NCBI GenBank assembly: GCA_947359465.1
Contig: OX375872.1
Location: 18,708,018-18,772,017 of the forward strand
DNA length: 64,000 nt
Origin: Metellina segmentata
Taxonomy: Eukaryota; Arthropoda; Arachnida; Araneae; Tetragnathidae
Reading direction: 5' to 3'
In this document: piece after piece, positions 10,680 to 22,690 of the stretch
Numbering within the stretch: position 1 is the stretch's first letter
Layout of the letters: every line of letters begins with the position of its first letter
Made by a program: the position numbers and the translations under genes
The notes under the pieces: model-generated
Told to the model about the DNA's origin: nothing
Databases searched by the model: none
What the model saw: the letters and a program-made list of their open reading frames with translations, nothing else

Positions 10680-10975
10680 GTGGTATCCCAGTTGGAAGAG
10701 CAACGGATCAGCAACCGGAGGATTGCGAGTTCGAAACTCGGTCCAGCCAAAGACCGTCGTATACAAGGAACCTGGTGCAAGTTAAATATGACTTGACCTC
10801 AAATGACATTTTCGCGTGGTGTGGCAGTTTTCAGAGTGGGGTGTCAGCTCAACTGTTGTTCTCGTCATCTGACCTTGGTTCAAAAATAGAGGTGCTGTCC
10901 TTGGCTCTTTCCGTTCGGGATTGATCCCGGACAGGTTCCAATAGTCAGCTGTGTTGCTCCAGTGCGACGTTAATG
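10680..10975 (+). mobile_element. SINE family 1, near full length, type-B head
   Basis: The tRNA-like head reads cccagttggaagagcaacgg, then atcagcaaccgga and the B-box-like gagttcgaaactc. The body follows: aaagaccgtcgtatacaa, ctggtgcaagttaaat, gagtggggtgtcagctc, atctgaccttggttc, gggattgatcccggac and gctccagtgcgacgttaat. It is about 296 bp. The B box is imperfect, so transcription is doubtful. A short frame across it is an artefact of the SINE. Confidence 0.85.
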
Positions 10976-13007
10976 AACTGCCTAGAACTCAATTGATGAA
11001 TGTAGTGTTATAGGGTAGGTAACAATAGATGTTTTTTTAGTAATTATCAATGTTATGGGAGGATTCCATCACCCTGAAATGTCGAGAAGCTCGGAGGATT
11101 AATATTTATCTGAAGCATTAGTATTCCATTGTTAATTTGTGTAAGCTGTCTGAGTATACACGCAATTCTCACAGTGCATAAATATGTTTAATTGTAGTAA
11201 TTAAGAGAGTGATACAGTTATACTCAATAACAAAATACAATTTAATTTACTTGGATTTATTTTATTTTAAATTGGATGTTTCGCGATTGTTACTATCGAA
11301 AAGTTCACACTAAGTGAGTCTGGATAAGAAAAAGTAAACGTGCGTAGCATTGTGCTTATAAATTCATATTATTTTCCTACATAACAAAGAAAAGCAGGAA
11401 AGTACGAGTACAATTCTTCATTAAATAGAGAAATATTGTCAGTTCCATTCAAGAAAATGCATATTGTACATTTTTTGGCTCACCCCTTTATAAATGTTTT
11501 CATTTTTTTCAAGAGATAGAGAGATAAATATAAAATATTAGAGTGAGGTAGACACAAACACACATGAGGATAGAAACAGCAATGTTATTATTGATAGTAA
11601 GTTAATATCAAGATAATAATTCTAGTGAGTAGCTTTAAGGTGTACATATACACTAAGATTTGTTTTTTAATTTTGACTTAAAAATTTCAATGTTTTTACA
11701 ATGGGTCGTTATCTAGTTGAAATATAATTAGCTTGTTTTTTGAACCGTATATCTCAACTTTTAATTGGTTCATAAAGGCAATTCTATTCCTAATATTATC
11801 TTCCTGTTTTCATACTCCGTCAAGTTGCTAGAGAAAACAGGTTCTTTACACAAGTTGTTTCACCAATGAAGTCGAAAAAAACACGATTTTATCAGGAATT
11901 TTGAAATTTAAAAGTTTAACTAGAATTTATTTCTTCATAAAAACATTGTGTTTACTAATACTATCTTAATAATCATTTCTTAGTTCCTTAAATAACTTTA
12001 ACATTTAGTTAACATATCTGCTGTATTGTTTAGATTAGAATGGTACAAAAATGATTATAATGGATCATTGTTGAGTTCTCTATTTGAACAAAATCATTAT
12101 ATTGCAAAAACACAGTTCTTCAGAAATGGATTTTAAAGTTTAGAAAACATTTTTGTGCATGGTGACATAACGTACCAAAAACTCTTATCACTAGAAAACC
12201 GTTTCAAATATCTGCAAAAACTTGGTATCGTTTGAAAGCTAAGAGAAGTTACAAAAATATTTTTAAATAATAAAAAAAGTATCGACGTATATTGTAGTCA
12301 ATTTTTAATCCAATCCCAGTCCAATCGTGAGGTCTAGTGAAAACATACACATTAAACGTTTATCAATTGTTCCTTGTAAAACTTCACCTTATAGTAATTA
12401 CGTTGCCGAGTCACTTGATAGAGCAATTAAAATCTCCGAACCACAGATTTTTTGGTGTTATTTTATTATCCTATAAAAGTACGTTAAAAAAATGTTTTTG
12501 TTACGATGCATTGCAAACACCTTATCGAAAGCATGCCGAAGATAATTACTTTTAAAAAGTTAAGCAGAAAGATAAATATTGTGCAAATTAAGTATTCAGA
12601 ATAAAACAGCACAACGCCTTAAAGAGAAAAAGTGTGCAAATTCCTTTTATATTCCCTGAGAAAAAACAAGTACTAAAGTTTAAAGTAAACAGAACGAAAT
12701 TTAAAAATCGTATAAACATGCCTCGCAAAATTTTTTGTATTAAACTGTCGAGGAAATGCTCCTTTCCATTATTCTATGAATATAAAAGTTAGATAGTATA
12801 AATAAACATTCCTTGCGTTTTAACAAAGTTGGTGTCAAAAAGTATATGATGTCTTTGTAAAACAAATTTTAACCCTGAACGTCACACGATTTTCGAGTAG
12901 GGTAGAATTGCTTTTGCCACACGATATATATAAACACGTAGTGGGTAAACGACTCGTCTATCAAATAAAAGAATCTATGGATGCGTTCGATCTTTAAAAA
13001 TATTCGA
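10976..13007. other. Gene-free stretch, AT-rich
   Basis: About 2 kb without a recognisable gene or element. Only short chance frames occur (for example 12337-12555). Confidence 0.5.
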
Positions 13008-13490
13008 GTGAACATTTCCTTAGAATAGAATTTGGAAAGATTATATTGCTCCTTTCTTTAGAAGACAATCTTTTGAAAGGATTATATGGAACCTTTCCTT
13101 ACAATATAATCCTTCAAAAAGAATATGTTGAACCTTTCCTTAAAATAGAGCTTGACCAAATATGGACTTTGCACCAAAACACCAACCAATAGTATGTTCT
13201 TGCTCCTTTTCTTAGAATATAATTTTTGTGGAAATATTTAGTGATCATTTCCATAGAATAATCTTTTGAAAAGATTTTAATGCTCTTATTCTTAGAATAG
13301 AACTTTTTAGAAATATTTGAATGCTTATTTTCTTATAATAATCTTTTGGGAAGATTTTGTTGCTCCTCTCCTTAGAATAGTAGTTTTTGAAAGTACTTTA
13401 TTGCTTATTTCCTTAGAATAGAAACCCTTGGAAAGATTATTTTACTCCTCCTTTCTTTAGAATATAATTCTTTGGAAAGCTTTTATAGGT
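13008..13490 (+). repeat. Dispersed ~45-bp minisatellite array
   Basis: About ten diverged units of tttccttagaatagaa, cttttggaaagatt and atattgctcc, the same unit as at 2254-2760. It is plus orientation. One unit is disrupted by unrelated bases near 13150-13190. A single further unit lies at about 14752-14790. Confidence 0.75.
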
Positions 13491-13659
13491 TATAAAGGTC
13501 AAATCGGGTTATACGTCATGGAGGGAAGACTGTAAGTTGCATGGTGTAATTAAGTGAACCCTTTATAGGGTTATACACTCTTTGTATAGTCACTTACATT
13601 ACCCATTGACAAGATTAAAATATTTAACTTAATATTTAATCAATTATTTAAATAGGTGG

Positions 13660-14330
13660 ATGTGCGTAGTGTGAGCTAAACTTATCAAAGAGTGAATCAA
13701 TGCATAATGTGAAATAAATCAATGAAATTTTCCGTAGGATCCAAGATCTTTGAGATTTGTACAAACTGTTCCACTGAGCAGGCTTCACCTCATCACATCC
13801 TCTCGTGCCTGGGGCTCTCCAAACAGGACTTGACTGAGGATCCATTGACGGTGTTGGATTTTTTGAGGATGTATAACGTCATGGACCTGGTCTAGCACTG
13901 CTGGCCAATGGGGGCGTGCAACAACAACAACATAATGTGAAATTACTATATCATTGATAGAAGCAATGTACAATGCGAAAGTATACAATCAATGAGTGAA
14001 GACGTGTTCAATGTGAATATTTACCTTATTCACGAGTGAATCAGTGTGTAATGTAAAAATTGCCACATCAATGAATGAAGCGGTGAACAATTTAAACTTT
14101 CGTTATCAATGAGAAATCAATGCATAACACGAATTCACCATATCAATGAGTGAAGCAGTGCACATCGTGAATTCACTCGATCAATGATTGAAACACTACA
14201 CATTGCGAAATTACCATATCAGTGATTGAAGATGTTCCCAACATACTTTTACACTATCAATAAGTGAAGCTGTGCATAATAGGAATTTATCCGATCAATA
14301 AGTGAAGTAATGCACAGTGGGAAATTATAT
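13660..14330. repeat. Satellite-like repeat, ~60-bp unit
   Basis: Units of atcaatgagtgaag, cagtgca-aatgtgaaatt and accatat repeat about ten times with moderate divergence. A LINE tail is inserted in it at 13716-13930. No coding capacity. Confidence 0.8.
13716..13930 (+). mobile_element. 5'-truncated non-LTR retrotransposon (LINE) tail
   Basis: One plus-strand frame encodes the C-terminal end of a LINE ORF2-type protein. It has a CTNC...PHHILSC cysteine-histidine motif, then LSKQDL and LDFLRMYNVMDLV, then a stop at about 13893. A short 3' UTR and an (aac)n tail follow. The motif CX2C...HX4C is common at the C-terminus of arthropod LINE polymerases. The 13-mer cataatgtgaaat stands on both sides (13703-13715 and 13931-13943) and could be the target duplication. 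However, the host satellite contains that word anyway, so this is not decisive. The short length is normal for a 5'-truncated LINE. Confidence 0.7.
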
Positions 14331-14334
14331 GAGT

Positions 14335-15190
14335 ACAACTACTATCAAACTTTAAAATTAGAGCTATATAAATATTCACATATTTGTTATCTGTCATTTA
14401 AGCACCTTAGAACAATTTCCCAGAATATTTGGATCAACGCCCATTTTAAGAGACGACATTTTTCTACCACACACTGTAAAACCATCTCAACTAATAATAA
14501 ATTGCAGCGTATATAAGTCTTGAATTTATTTCACAAAAGAATACATATGTAGCTATTTGTAATTTTAACATGCCAGTTTGGAAATAAAAATAAAATTAAT
14601 GAAGTTAACATTGATAATTTATGTCTGTAGGTGACTGAATCACGCCACACTTTAAACATTCTATACAATTATGCCCGAATTTCTTCGTAGGTGCTTACGT
14701 AAGAAAATCACATTTTGGGACACGGTTTGTCCAACTTTCCCCTACTGTTGCTCCTTTTCTTAGAATCATTTGGAAAAATTGCATTGATTAAGAAGATCAA
14801 AATCGATCAGGGGTGAGGCAAGAAAGATTACAGGATGCAAAATAGAATTATGGGTGTGAACAGCCCTCCAAATGGTAATATTTGGTTACTCCAGTAGTGT
14901 TTACAATCAAAGATTCTAGCTTAAACTTAAAATTAATTCACTCTTGAAAATTTCTAAACCGAGGAATTCTACAATGGATATTCAATGCTTGCAAGCAATA
15001 TTATAACTAAACATTTTGCAAGTCATATAAAGCTTTTAGTTGTATTTCATGATAAAAAATATTACTTTAAAAGGGTGAATCAAAGACAATCTCCTTTGTG
15101 AGTTACAGAAAAAAGACATTGAGTCTCTCTCGGTTGATAAGGTTTATTGAAACTTGAGTGCCATGATATATATTATTTTAATGAGTTGAT
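14335..15190. other. Gene-free stretch
   Basis: Nothing recognisable beyond a single minisatellite unit near 14752-14790. Confidence 0.5.
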
Positions 15191-15194
15191 GAGT

Positions 15195-15460
15195 ACCGGA
15201 ATAGAAACCGGAGGGTTGCGAGTTTGAATCCAACACAGAGACCATCGTGTACATAGGGGATGATGTACGCTAAATCTGTCGTGGCCTCAAATTTCCTCAT
15301 GTTGGCGTGGTGAGATAGTTTGAAGAGTGAGGTGCCAGTTCAGGTGTGATCGTGGTTTAAAATTACGTGGTTTTGTCTTCCTATCTTTCCCTTCGGGTTT
15401 GATCCCGGACTTTCAACAATAATCCATTGTGTTCCTCCGACGTTAATTAAACACCTACTT
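15195..15460 (+). mobile_element. SINE family 1, near full length, type-B head
   Basis: The head remnant is accggagggttgcgagtttg followed by aatccaac. The body runs gaccatcgtgtacata, gtacgctaaatctgtcgtgg, cctcatgttggcgtggtg, gaggtgccagttcaggtg, ttgatcccggac and ctccgacgttaattaaa. A small deletion removed the cctcgtcatctgacc part. The A-box region is decayed. Confidence 0.8.
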
Positions 15461-15759
15461 ACATTACTTAAATATGAGCTCAAGTTTTTTCTTTCCAAAT
15501 TATTTTTCAATGATATTTTTTAAAGTTACGTAACACAGAATTTTTTATGCAATGTTAACATCATTAAATGAAAGTAAATCAACTTGGTGGAACTTTCACC
15601 ATTTGTAATCAAGATTTCTGTCCTTAATACTTAATGTATTCTATGTTAGAAACATATAAGGCTAAATTTTAATTAATAAGACGCAGGTAATTTGTCTTTA
15701 GAAATAGTAAACCTTAGTAAGACATTAAGATCGCCGTCTATTTAAAGTTATTAATTAGT

Positions 15760-16190
15760 TTTCTTATTGAAACGGGCAAAGTTCGCCCATCTAATTCCGA
15801 AACAAATTAAGCTCGTAAACATAACAATTTAACCTTTATGACTGAAACCAAATTATTTCGCTCACATTAAGCCACAACCTAAAAAAGTATATTTTTCTTC
15901 ACTATAACATCTATCGATTTTCGCTCTCAAGCTTTTGGATCATGGTAGTTCGCGAAGTTAAAAAAAGTGTTTAACAGAACTCGTAAATTAAAAGTGTAAA
16001 CTCATTATATTAGTCATTATGACTGAAACCAAATTACCACGCTCACTTTAAACCGCATACTTAAAATTCAAAATTAGATAAAAATACAGTAGTCAATGGT
16101 ATTTGCTGTCAGTAAGCTTTTGTATTGAGCTGTTTCACTGTTGGTATATCTTACGAAGTTTAAAAAGTGTTTAACAGAAATTATGTACTA
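15760..16190. repeat. Dispersed tandem repeat, ~180-bp unit (array 1)
   Basis: tatgactgaaaccaaatta occurs at 15838 and 16018, 180 bp apart. It is followed by cgctcac, aaccaca, gtttaacagaactcgtaa and aaactca. The same unit makes a longer array at 21860-22690. No gene was seen. Confidence 0.75.
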
Positions 16191-16191
16191 A

Positions 16192-16890
16192 CCTTTAGAT
16201 TACGGCAGATACAACAGTTGTTCCATGAAATGTTTCCTTTCTAGAGCGGAAAAGTACAGATATGTACCGTGGATTTTTCCCCCTTTAAGTGACCGCTGAC
16301 ATCGATTACCATTTCCCACTGTTGTCAGAGGCAGGCCTTTAAGAGGGTACCTCCTATTGATTGGTGCACTACACTGTTGACTATGTGAACTCTTTGGGTA
16401 AGGTAGAAAGTCGCTCTGGTGTGATAACTTTTTCACGCCAAGGAGAACGAAAAGCGCTTGTCTCATTCAACGTTTCTCAACAACGTAACAACTGTTGTAA
16501 TAACAATTGTTTTAACACCAAATAACTTCACGAAATAAAACACAATGCTAACAAAATTTTACTGTATGTGTGCGTTTTTTAGATTTTAATACAAAAGAGT
16601 GAAATGCTACTTCTGAAATGGCTCGACGTTCTAGAGGTTTAACGCAAGACGAAATAGATCGAATTGTGAAGGAATTGGACAAATAAAATTTTGCATATAG
16701 CGACTCAGAATACGAAATTAAGTATCCTGAGACGGATATTGTGTCCGGACAACAGAACAGAACAAATGTAAACTTTTATTATTTAAACATAAAAAATAAC
16801 TTATTGAAGGCTGTATTAACAATGCACACTAGTATCTATGAACAAATGCAAAATTATCACTTAATTTTCTGGAACAAATTCAAACATTAA
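16192..16890 (+). mobile_element. Probable piggyBac-like relic, internally deleted
   Basis: The left side starts ctaacctttagattacgg and has the palindrome acaacagttgtt at 16211-16222. This resembles the layout at the end of the other piggyBac element: end repeat, then palindrome. The N-terminal start of a piggyBac transposase follows at 16618. Near 16885 lies attaacctttaacact, a possible end with TTAA. The left TTAA is mutated to CTAA, so the boundaries are uncertain. Confidence 0.4.
16618..16760 (+). pseudogene. piggyBac-like transposase N-terminal remnant
   Basis: An ATG at 16618 opens MARRSRGLTQDEIDRIVKEL. A stop codon (taa) comes after 22 residues, and the frame then continues with SDSEYEIKYPETD. 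An acidic N-terminus with an L-xx-EEI-like start and a D/E/S-rich segment is usual for piggyBac transposases. No catalytic domain follows before the similarity ends near 16760. The call rests on N-terminal style alone and is moderate. Confidence 0.5.
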
Positions 16891-17830
16891 CCTTTAACAC
16901 TTGATTTACAAGTAACATTTTCTGTAATTTTGATCCAGTGCTATGTTAATTAAAATACTTACCTACCTAATTAGAAGTATATGAGAAACACAGATGTGAT
17001 ATATAGGTTAAACTAGAATTTCCAACTATTTAAAAAAAATATCCGATTTGTTAAGATCTAATTTGTAGATTATGTATAAGATCACTACAAACGTTCTGAG
17101 TTAACCGCTATTTTGTTATTATCTAATTTTATTTTATTTAGATATCACTCACATTCGTTTTCAATGTTCACAACAGCAATAGATGGATCACGAGAATCCA
17201 TACTCTGATCCAAAAACGTCTATCCGAAAATATTGAATATTATCGTGACTTCGTCTTAATCAACCAGCATCTTCACTTAAAAATCATGATCACTTGAAGT
17301 AGATCGGAAACGAATTGGGACTATTTCTACGGACTCGAAATATATCTTTATCGCCTACTCTTTTTGAAATTAGAACAAAAGTTGAAAGTAGAAATCTTAT
17401 AAGACCCTAGAAACAAGGTACAATTATTTTAAAAGGAAAATTAAAGATTCCTATGTAGTATTGTACGATTGACCGATATGACAGATCTGTAGTAAAACAC
17501 TAGCTATCTAAAATCTAAAGATGAGTAACAAAGACCTCGCGTAGTTTTTTTTAAAGTTGTAGCAGTTCGTTTGTGTGAAAAAATGACCCGTCAAGAGTGA
17601 TAAAATGTGAAATGAGAAAAGTCGGTCGGTTATCAGTGTGCTAATCACATATATGAATTTACCATACCGGTATTTGAATCTGTTAAACCTAAACCAACAT
17701 CAATCACCTGAAGTGAGCTGTTATGAGTATGAGGAAAAAAGGAAGAATTTAAACTATTTTCTCTTCTTTATCGAAAATATCTATTCCTATATAAAGCGGG
17801 AAGCTCTTGAAAGCTTCACACAAAACTATT
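16890..17830. other. Gene-free stretch
   Basis: AT-rich. A frame at 17638-17910 has no recognisable domain and runs into a tandem duplication. Confidence 0.5.
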
Positions 17831-17940
17831 CTACGAGTGTCACATATGGCTTCACTTTAACCATCACAATGACCCCTGTCCTGCGAGTGTCACACATGTC
17901 TTTACTTTAACCATCACAATGATCCCCGCATTCATTCAAC
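17831..17940. repeat. Tandem duplication, ~57-bp unit
   Basis: cgagtgtcacatatgg-ttca is followed by ctttaaccatcacaatgacc at 17834, and the pair recurs at about 17884 with few changes. Two copies. Confidence 0.75.
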
Positions 17941-18835
17941 TGATGACATCTGAGTATGCAGGAGATAACATGTCATACCTTATTTTATCATTGGTACATT
18001 ACGTGGTAGAATGTCTTGGGACATACCGACAGCAATCTCACTCAGGGGAGGGGGGATTTGTGATTCTCACATTGACTATCGAAGCAGCTTTATTTGTTAT
18101 TTTTAAAACATCACTCAGGATGGAATAGTTTTACTCGCTTCTTTGTTGCAATTAGCCTTCATATTGTAAATCAACCTGTTTTCAATACTATACATTACGT
18201 GGTAGTTAGTTAATATTCAAATCCGCTTATTCACAATGACGTGCTCCAACTGTTTGCAGAAATTTAGACTATCCAGGTTTTAATTCCTAATGTTGATAAG
18301 CATTATTCGTGTTCGAATTTTCACTATTTTACTGTACAAATCAATATTTTTGTACTGGTTGATTTTCACTTGGTTTACCCAAGAATATATTGAAAAAGAA
18401 GGCACATTTTAATTCCTAAGCCTACTGAACATCAAGATTGCCGATCCTGTATTATTTTAATCTAAAAAAGCATCCTCGTTTCATCTTAACATGATGATAG
18501 AATGTGACGATACATTATTAGAGAGAGAGTCTATAATTATTCCAATAATTTGGTTTTACAAGTTTGATTGTACATAAACTTGCAATATTATATCTTGGGG
18601 ATCGTTATCCTAAAGTACTTTGAATTCGAAGATGGTTTTCCAATCATCTCTTTAAAATCACATTGTTAATTAATACATTCATAAAGAAATTAGATAATTG
18701 TTTTGGGTGACATTAGGTTTTATCATTAGTGATTTTCTAAACTCAAATGGGCTATAAGAGTACGGAAATTTCATTAAAATTTAGTGCGCATATAAACCTC
18801 AATTGAAAAGAAAATTTACATGGCCATTTTATATA
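17941..18835. other. Gene-free stretch
   Basis: No gene or element recognised. Confidence 0.5.
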
Positions 18836-19537
18836 CAGGGTGTCCATAAAAGAATGTCCCAGTTTCCATGGTATATTATAACAGTTTAATTTAGAATATT
18901 TAAAGCAAATCATATATCAAACTGAAGGTAAACTCACCAAGTTTTTCTAACAAATGTTCAATATGTGCATCTTAAGCTATATGGCACACATCCAACCTAA
19001 AGTCCAATTCTTCCCACACTTTGGTTAATAAGTCCAGAGCAATAGCATCTTCAATTCTGTGTCTCAGCTCTGGCAAATCATTAGGTAGCAGCTGAACGTA
19101 GACACGTAGATATTTATAAATCCCCAAAGGAAAAAATCGCATGTCAGGTGAACGTGGAGGCCAGCGAAGAAGAGCTCTGTCGTTTCGACCCTTATGACCA
19201 ATCCAACGGTCAGGTACTTCGACGTTCAACCACTCTCATACAAATAGAATCCAATGAGGAGGGGTTCCATCCTGTTGCCAAATAAAGTTTACAGGTTCAC
19301 TCTCTAATAATTGGGGAAAGAGACATTCTTTCAACATATCCAGATAAGTCACCCCTGTTACGGTAAAAATTGTTAGGTTGGATGTGTGCATTATAACTAA
19401 AGGTGCACGTATTGAACATTTGTAAGAAAAACTAGGTGAGTTTACCTTCAATTTGATACATGATTTGTTGTAAATAGTCTAAATAAAAATTTTATAATAT
19501 ACCATTGAAACTGGGAATTCTTTTACGGACACACTGA
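18836..19537 (-). mobile_element. Tc1/mariner-superfamily element, internally deleted
   Basis: The ends are inverted repeats longer than 35 bp: the left starts CAGGGTGTCCATAAAAGAAT, and the right reverse complement starts CAGTGTGTCCGTAAAAGAAT. Both continue into caatggtatattataa-like sequence. TA stands at both flanks (18834-18835 and 19538-19539). At about 0.7 kb it is roughly half of a full element, and only the C-terminal half of the transposase remains. It is related to the group whose proteins often carry a DUF4817-type N-terminus, as I recall from arthropod genomes. Confidence 0.8.
18972..19451 (-). pseudogene. Mariner-like transposase C-terminal remnant (frameshifted)
   Basis: On the minus strand a first frame (19451 to 19236) shows VTGVTYLDMLKECLFPQL and FIWQQDGTPPHW, the region of the second catalytic Asp. 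The second frame (19229 to 18972) shows PDRWIGHKG, LLRWPPRSPDM with the third acidic position, LPELRHRIEDAI and LDFRLDVCHIA. A frameshift near 19230 separates them. The first catalytic Asp and the DNA-binding domain are gone. This is a dead copy. Confidence 0.85.
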
Positions 19538-19912
19538 TATTCTCTTTTCTGTAATACAAAGATAAAACTGATTTTAAATATAAATAAAACCTTTAAAAAC
19601 AACTATTAAAATAGCCACCAATTACTTAACATGCAAGTGAAAATTTCGATAGGTTTCATAACAACGTTCTATTCAGTTAAAATAAAAAAAATATTTAAAC
19701 AGCAGAATATTAAGAGCTTTTCTAATGATGTATGGAGCCTGTTGAATGAAGCAGGTAAATCAAATATTCATTCATTTAATCATTAATTAACCAATTTTTA
19801 ACGAATTCAATAAATTAATAAAAGTTAATCATGTTGCAAGAAAATAGTACTCCCAAAGCAAAAATGAAACATAAGTGTGCATCTTATGTAGCTGTGTCTT
19901 AAGTATTAACTA
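19538..19912. other. Gene-free stretch between two transposons
   Basis: AT-rich spacer. Nothing recognised. Confidence 0.5.
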
Positions 19913-21297
19913 CACTGGTGAAATAAATTAAGAGAATTTGCATATTTTATCGAATTTCATGAAAAGAACTGAACTGAATGTAAAACCACTGCTTCTAGAC
20001 AAAAAAGCAAATCTTGTACGTTAAATACGTAAGCGTACACGTGTGTGTAGACGGATGCAGTAGATAAACAGGCTTTATAAGCGCGCGTAAGTTAAGACGC
20101 ATTTCGTTCGCTAGCACACCTCGGCGAATTTATTGGTGTTATTCTGCAGCAATCGGTTAATTTCAAATTGTTACAGCAAAAATGAGTAAACACCAACGTT
20201 TAGATGATGGAATGAGGTGGCGAATTGTGGGGAGGCTAGACGCAGGCCAATCTCAAGTCCAAATTTATAGAGGGTTCAATTTAACGCCCAGCGTCGTGTG
20301 CTACAGCTTCTCAGCTCTCTCGTGACTTGTATGCAGCCACAGGAACCCGTGTATCAAGGGTGACTGTTTCCAAAAGACTTCATGAGAGAGGGTTGTTCGC
20401 AAGAAGACCTGCCGTTTGCGTCCCGCTCACTTCTATGAACAGGAGAATCCGTTTATCATGGTGCAGAGAGCATAGAGATTGGAGTGTGGATCAATGGGGG
20501 ACCGTTCTCTTCACTGATGAGTCCCGGTTCAGCCTAAACATCGATTCTCGCCGTACGTTCATATGGAGAGAACCAGGGACCCGCTATCCACCCTCCAATG
20601 TCCGCGAAATCGACCATTATGGCGGAGGAGGTTTAATGGTCTGGGCAGGCATCATGTTGAATGGCCGCACACCTCTCCATGTCTTTGAAAGAGGTAGTGT
20701 GACTGGTGTGAGGTATAGGGATGAGGTCTTGGAACCCAATGTTCGCCATTTCAAGGGTACAGTTGGCCTTGAGTTCATTTTAATGGACAATAACGCGAGG
20801 CCACATAGAGCTCTTCTGGTTGACGAATTTCTAGAGAGTGAGGATATTCGCCGGATGGATTGGCCAGCAAGATATCCAGACCTTAACCCTATAGAGCATG
20901 TCTGGAACGCTTTGGGGAGGGCAATTGCAACTCGCAACCCCCCTCCGAGAACCATCCAGGGAATGAAAACAGCGGTTCTGATGCGTGGGACCAATTGCCA
21001 CAGGAAATGATAAACTGCCTTATTTCAAATAAGAAATCACGCTGCGAGACCTGTATATCTGTAAGAAGGGACCATACCCCCTATTAACCCATTTTTTTTG
21101 TTTATTCTGCAACAGCTGTTTCATACCTTCCGACTCCAACGAGTGTTACGCACGATCATGCGTGTGTATTACAATTATTGAATGGTTATTTGTTTTGTAT
21201 TGTACCAATGTATGTACATATCTTCATTAAAATCGGTTCAGTAGCTCTAGAGATAATCGACCAAGTCTGGAAATTCTCTTAATTTCTTACACCAGTA
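19913..21297 (+). mobile_element. Tc1-like transposon, 1385 bp
   Basis: TA dinucleotides flank it (19911-19912 and 21298-21299). The inverted ends read CACTGGTGAAATAAATTAAG on the left and TACTGGTGTAAGAAATTAAG on the right in reverse complement. Both continue agaattt. The length is near that of full Tc1-like elements (1.3-1.7 kb), but the gene inside has two lesions, so the element is non-autonomous. Confidence 0.88.
20182..21089 (+). pseudogene. Tc1-like transposase with internal deletion and frameshift
   Basis: The natural start is the ATG at 20182 (MSKHQRLDDGMRWRIVGRLD), the first DNA-binding helix-turn-helix region. That frame closes at about 20323. An open frame of 227 codons follows at 20327-21010. 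It carries the second helix-turn-helix (TGTRVSRVTVSKRL), then LFTDESRFSL (first catalytic Asp), FILMDNNARPHRA (second Asp) and WPARYPDLNPIEHVW (Glu). I count 35 residues between the second Asp and the Glu. Part of the DNA-binding domain is deleted at the join. A one-base shift near 20972 replaces the last ~30 residues. The catalytic triad is intact but the protein is not complete. In the cell it would excise and insert the element at TA. Confidence 0.85.
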
Positions 21298-21299
21298 TA

Positions 21300-21859
21300 T
21301 CTACATAGAAAATATCTGCCTTTTAGATTCGTTTGTAATGTAGATGCTTCACACACCATCAATTGATTTATTACCCCAAAATATGAATATTATGAGCTAA
21401 AATGATAGTGGACAATATGAAGGACAAGAAAAAATAATGCTGACAATTTCGGAAATAAATTATCAAAATCTTAGTAAAAAAATTGCTTGTGATTTTCAAT
21501 ATCAGTCATTGAAATACAAATATTCAATGCACTCGTAGTTCATATTCGTCATTGCCTAGATCTCCATAAACGAATTTTAATCCAAACAAAATTAAAACCG
21601 TTCCTAGTTCGAAACATAAAGTGGGGCTGAAAAGAGGGCAAATGATTAAAAAGTAGGAAACCCCGGAATGATCATATAAATATTGCAACCTTTCCCCTCA
21701 ATTTCCATTGAGATTTCCATTTGGATAACACTATGAAAGGAAAGTGTCAGTTGTAAAAGTCATTCACGACTCTATCGCCTAAGTTCTGTAGTGGAAGAAG
21801 TCTGACGAAATCTGCGCTTCTGAGAGGTGCTTGAAGAAATTTGACCGCCATAGTCTAAG
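21300..21859. other. Gene-free stretch
   Basis: Nothing recognised between the Tc1-like element and the next satellite array. Confidence 0.5.
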
Positions 21860-22690
21860 GCTAAACGAGTAAACTGTACGAATTAAACGTTATGACTGAA
21901 ACCAAATTATTCCGTTCCCATCAAACCACATGTTTGAAATGCTGAAGTCTATAATTCAGAAGTCGTCGGTGTTTGCTCTGTTTTTTAACGTGTTTTTACT
22001 GTTGACATTTATTGGTAGCTGGCAAAGCTTAAAAATGTGTTCAACGGAACTCGCAAATTAAAAGCGTAAACTCAACAAATTAACCGTAACTGAAACCAAA
22101 TTATTCTCTACGCTCATATTTAACCACATTCTTTAGACGAAACATTTCCGACAATTTAGTATCCATTCGTTGTTCGCTTCCAGATTTGAGATCGTGTTTT
22201 TCACTGTTGACATTTCTCGGTAACTGGCAAAGCTAAAAAAAAAGTGCTTAACGGAACTCGTAAATTAAGCACGTAAACTGAAAAATTAACCGTTATGACT
22301 TAAACCAAATTATTCCGCTCACATTTAATCAGATACTTTGGATGAAAAATTTGATACAATACAGTATTCATTCGGTGTTTGCTGTCAAGTTTGATATTGT
22401 GTTTTTCAATGTTGACATTTCTTGGTAAATGGCAAAGCTAGAAAAAAGTTTAACGGAACTCTCAAATTAAACGCGCAAACTCAACAAATTAACCGTTACA
22501 ATTGAAACTATATTATTCCACTCACATTAAACCATATCCTCAAAATGCAAAATTTGCTACAATACAGTATTCATCGGTGTTTGCTGTCAGAGTTTTTGGA
22601 TCATGTTTTTTCACTGTTAGCATCTCATCATGGTAATTCGTAAAGCTAAAAAAGTGTTCAACAGTGCTCTTTGACTAAGTAAGAGATTCC
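21860..22690. repeat. Dispersed tandem repeat, ~180-205-bp unit (array 2)
   Basis: actgaaaccaaattattc recurs near 21894, 22090, 22297 and 22500. Each unit goes on with cgctcac, aaccaca, acagtattcattcggtgttt, cactgttgacatt, ggcaaagct and gtttaacggaactcg. It is the same family as 15760-16190, five kilobases away. Confidence 0.82.

Noticed and set aside
16200..16466. 88-codon minus-strand frame as a gene
   Set aside because: No domain was recognised, and it lies in what seems to be the 5' flank of a piggyBac relic.
20617..20994. 125-codon minus-strand frame
   Set aside because: It is the antisense shadow of the Tc1-like transposase on the plus strand.
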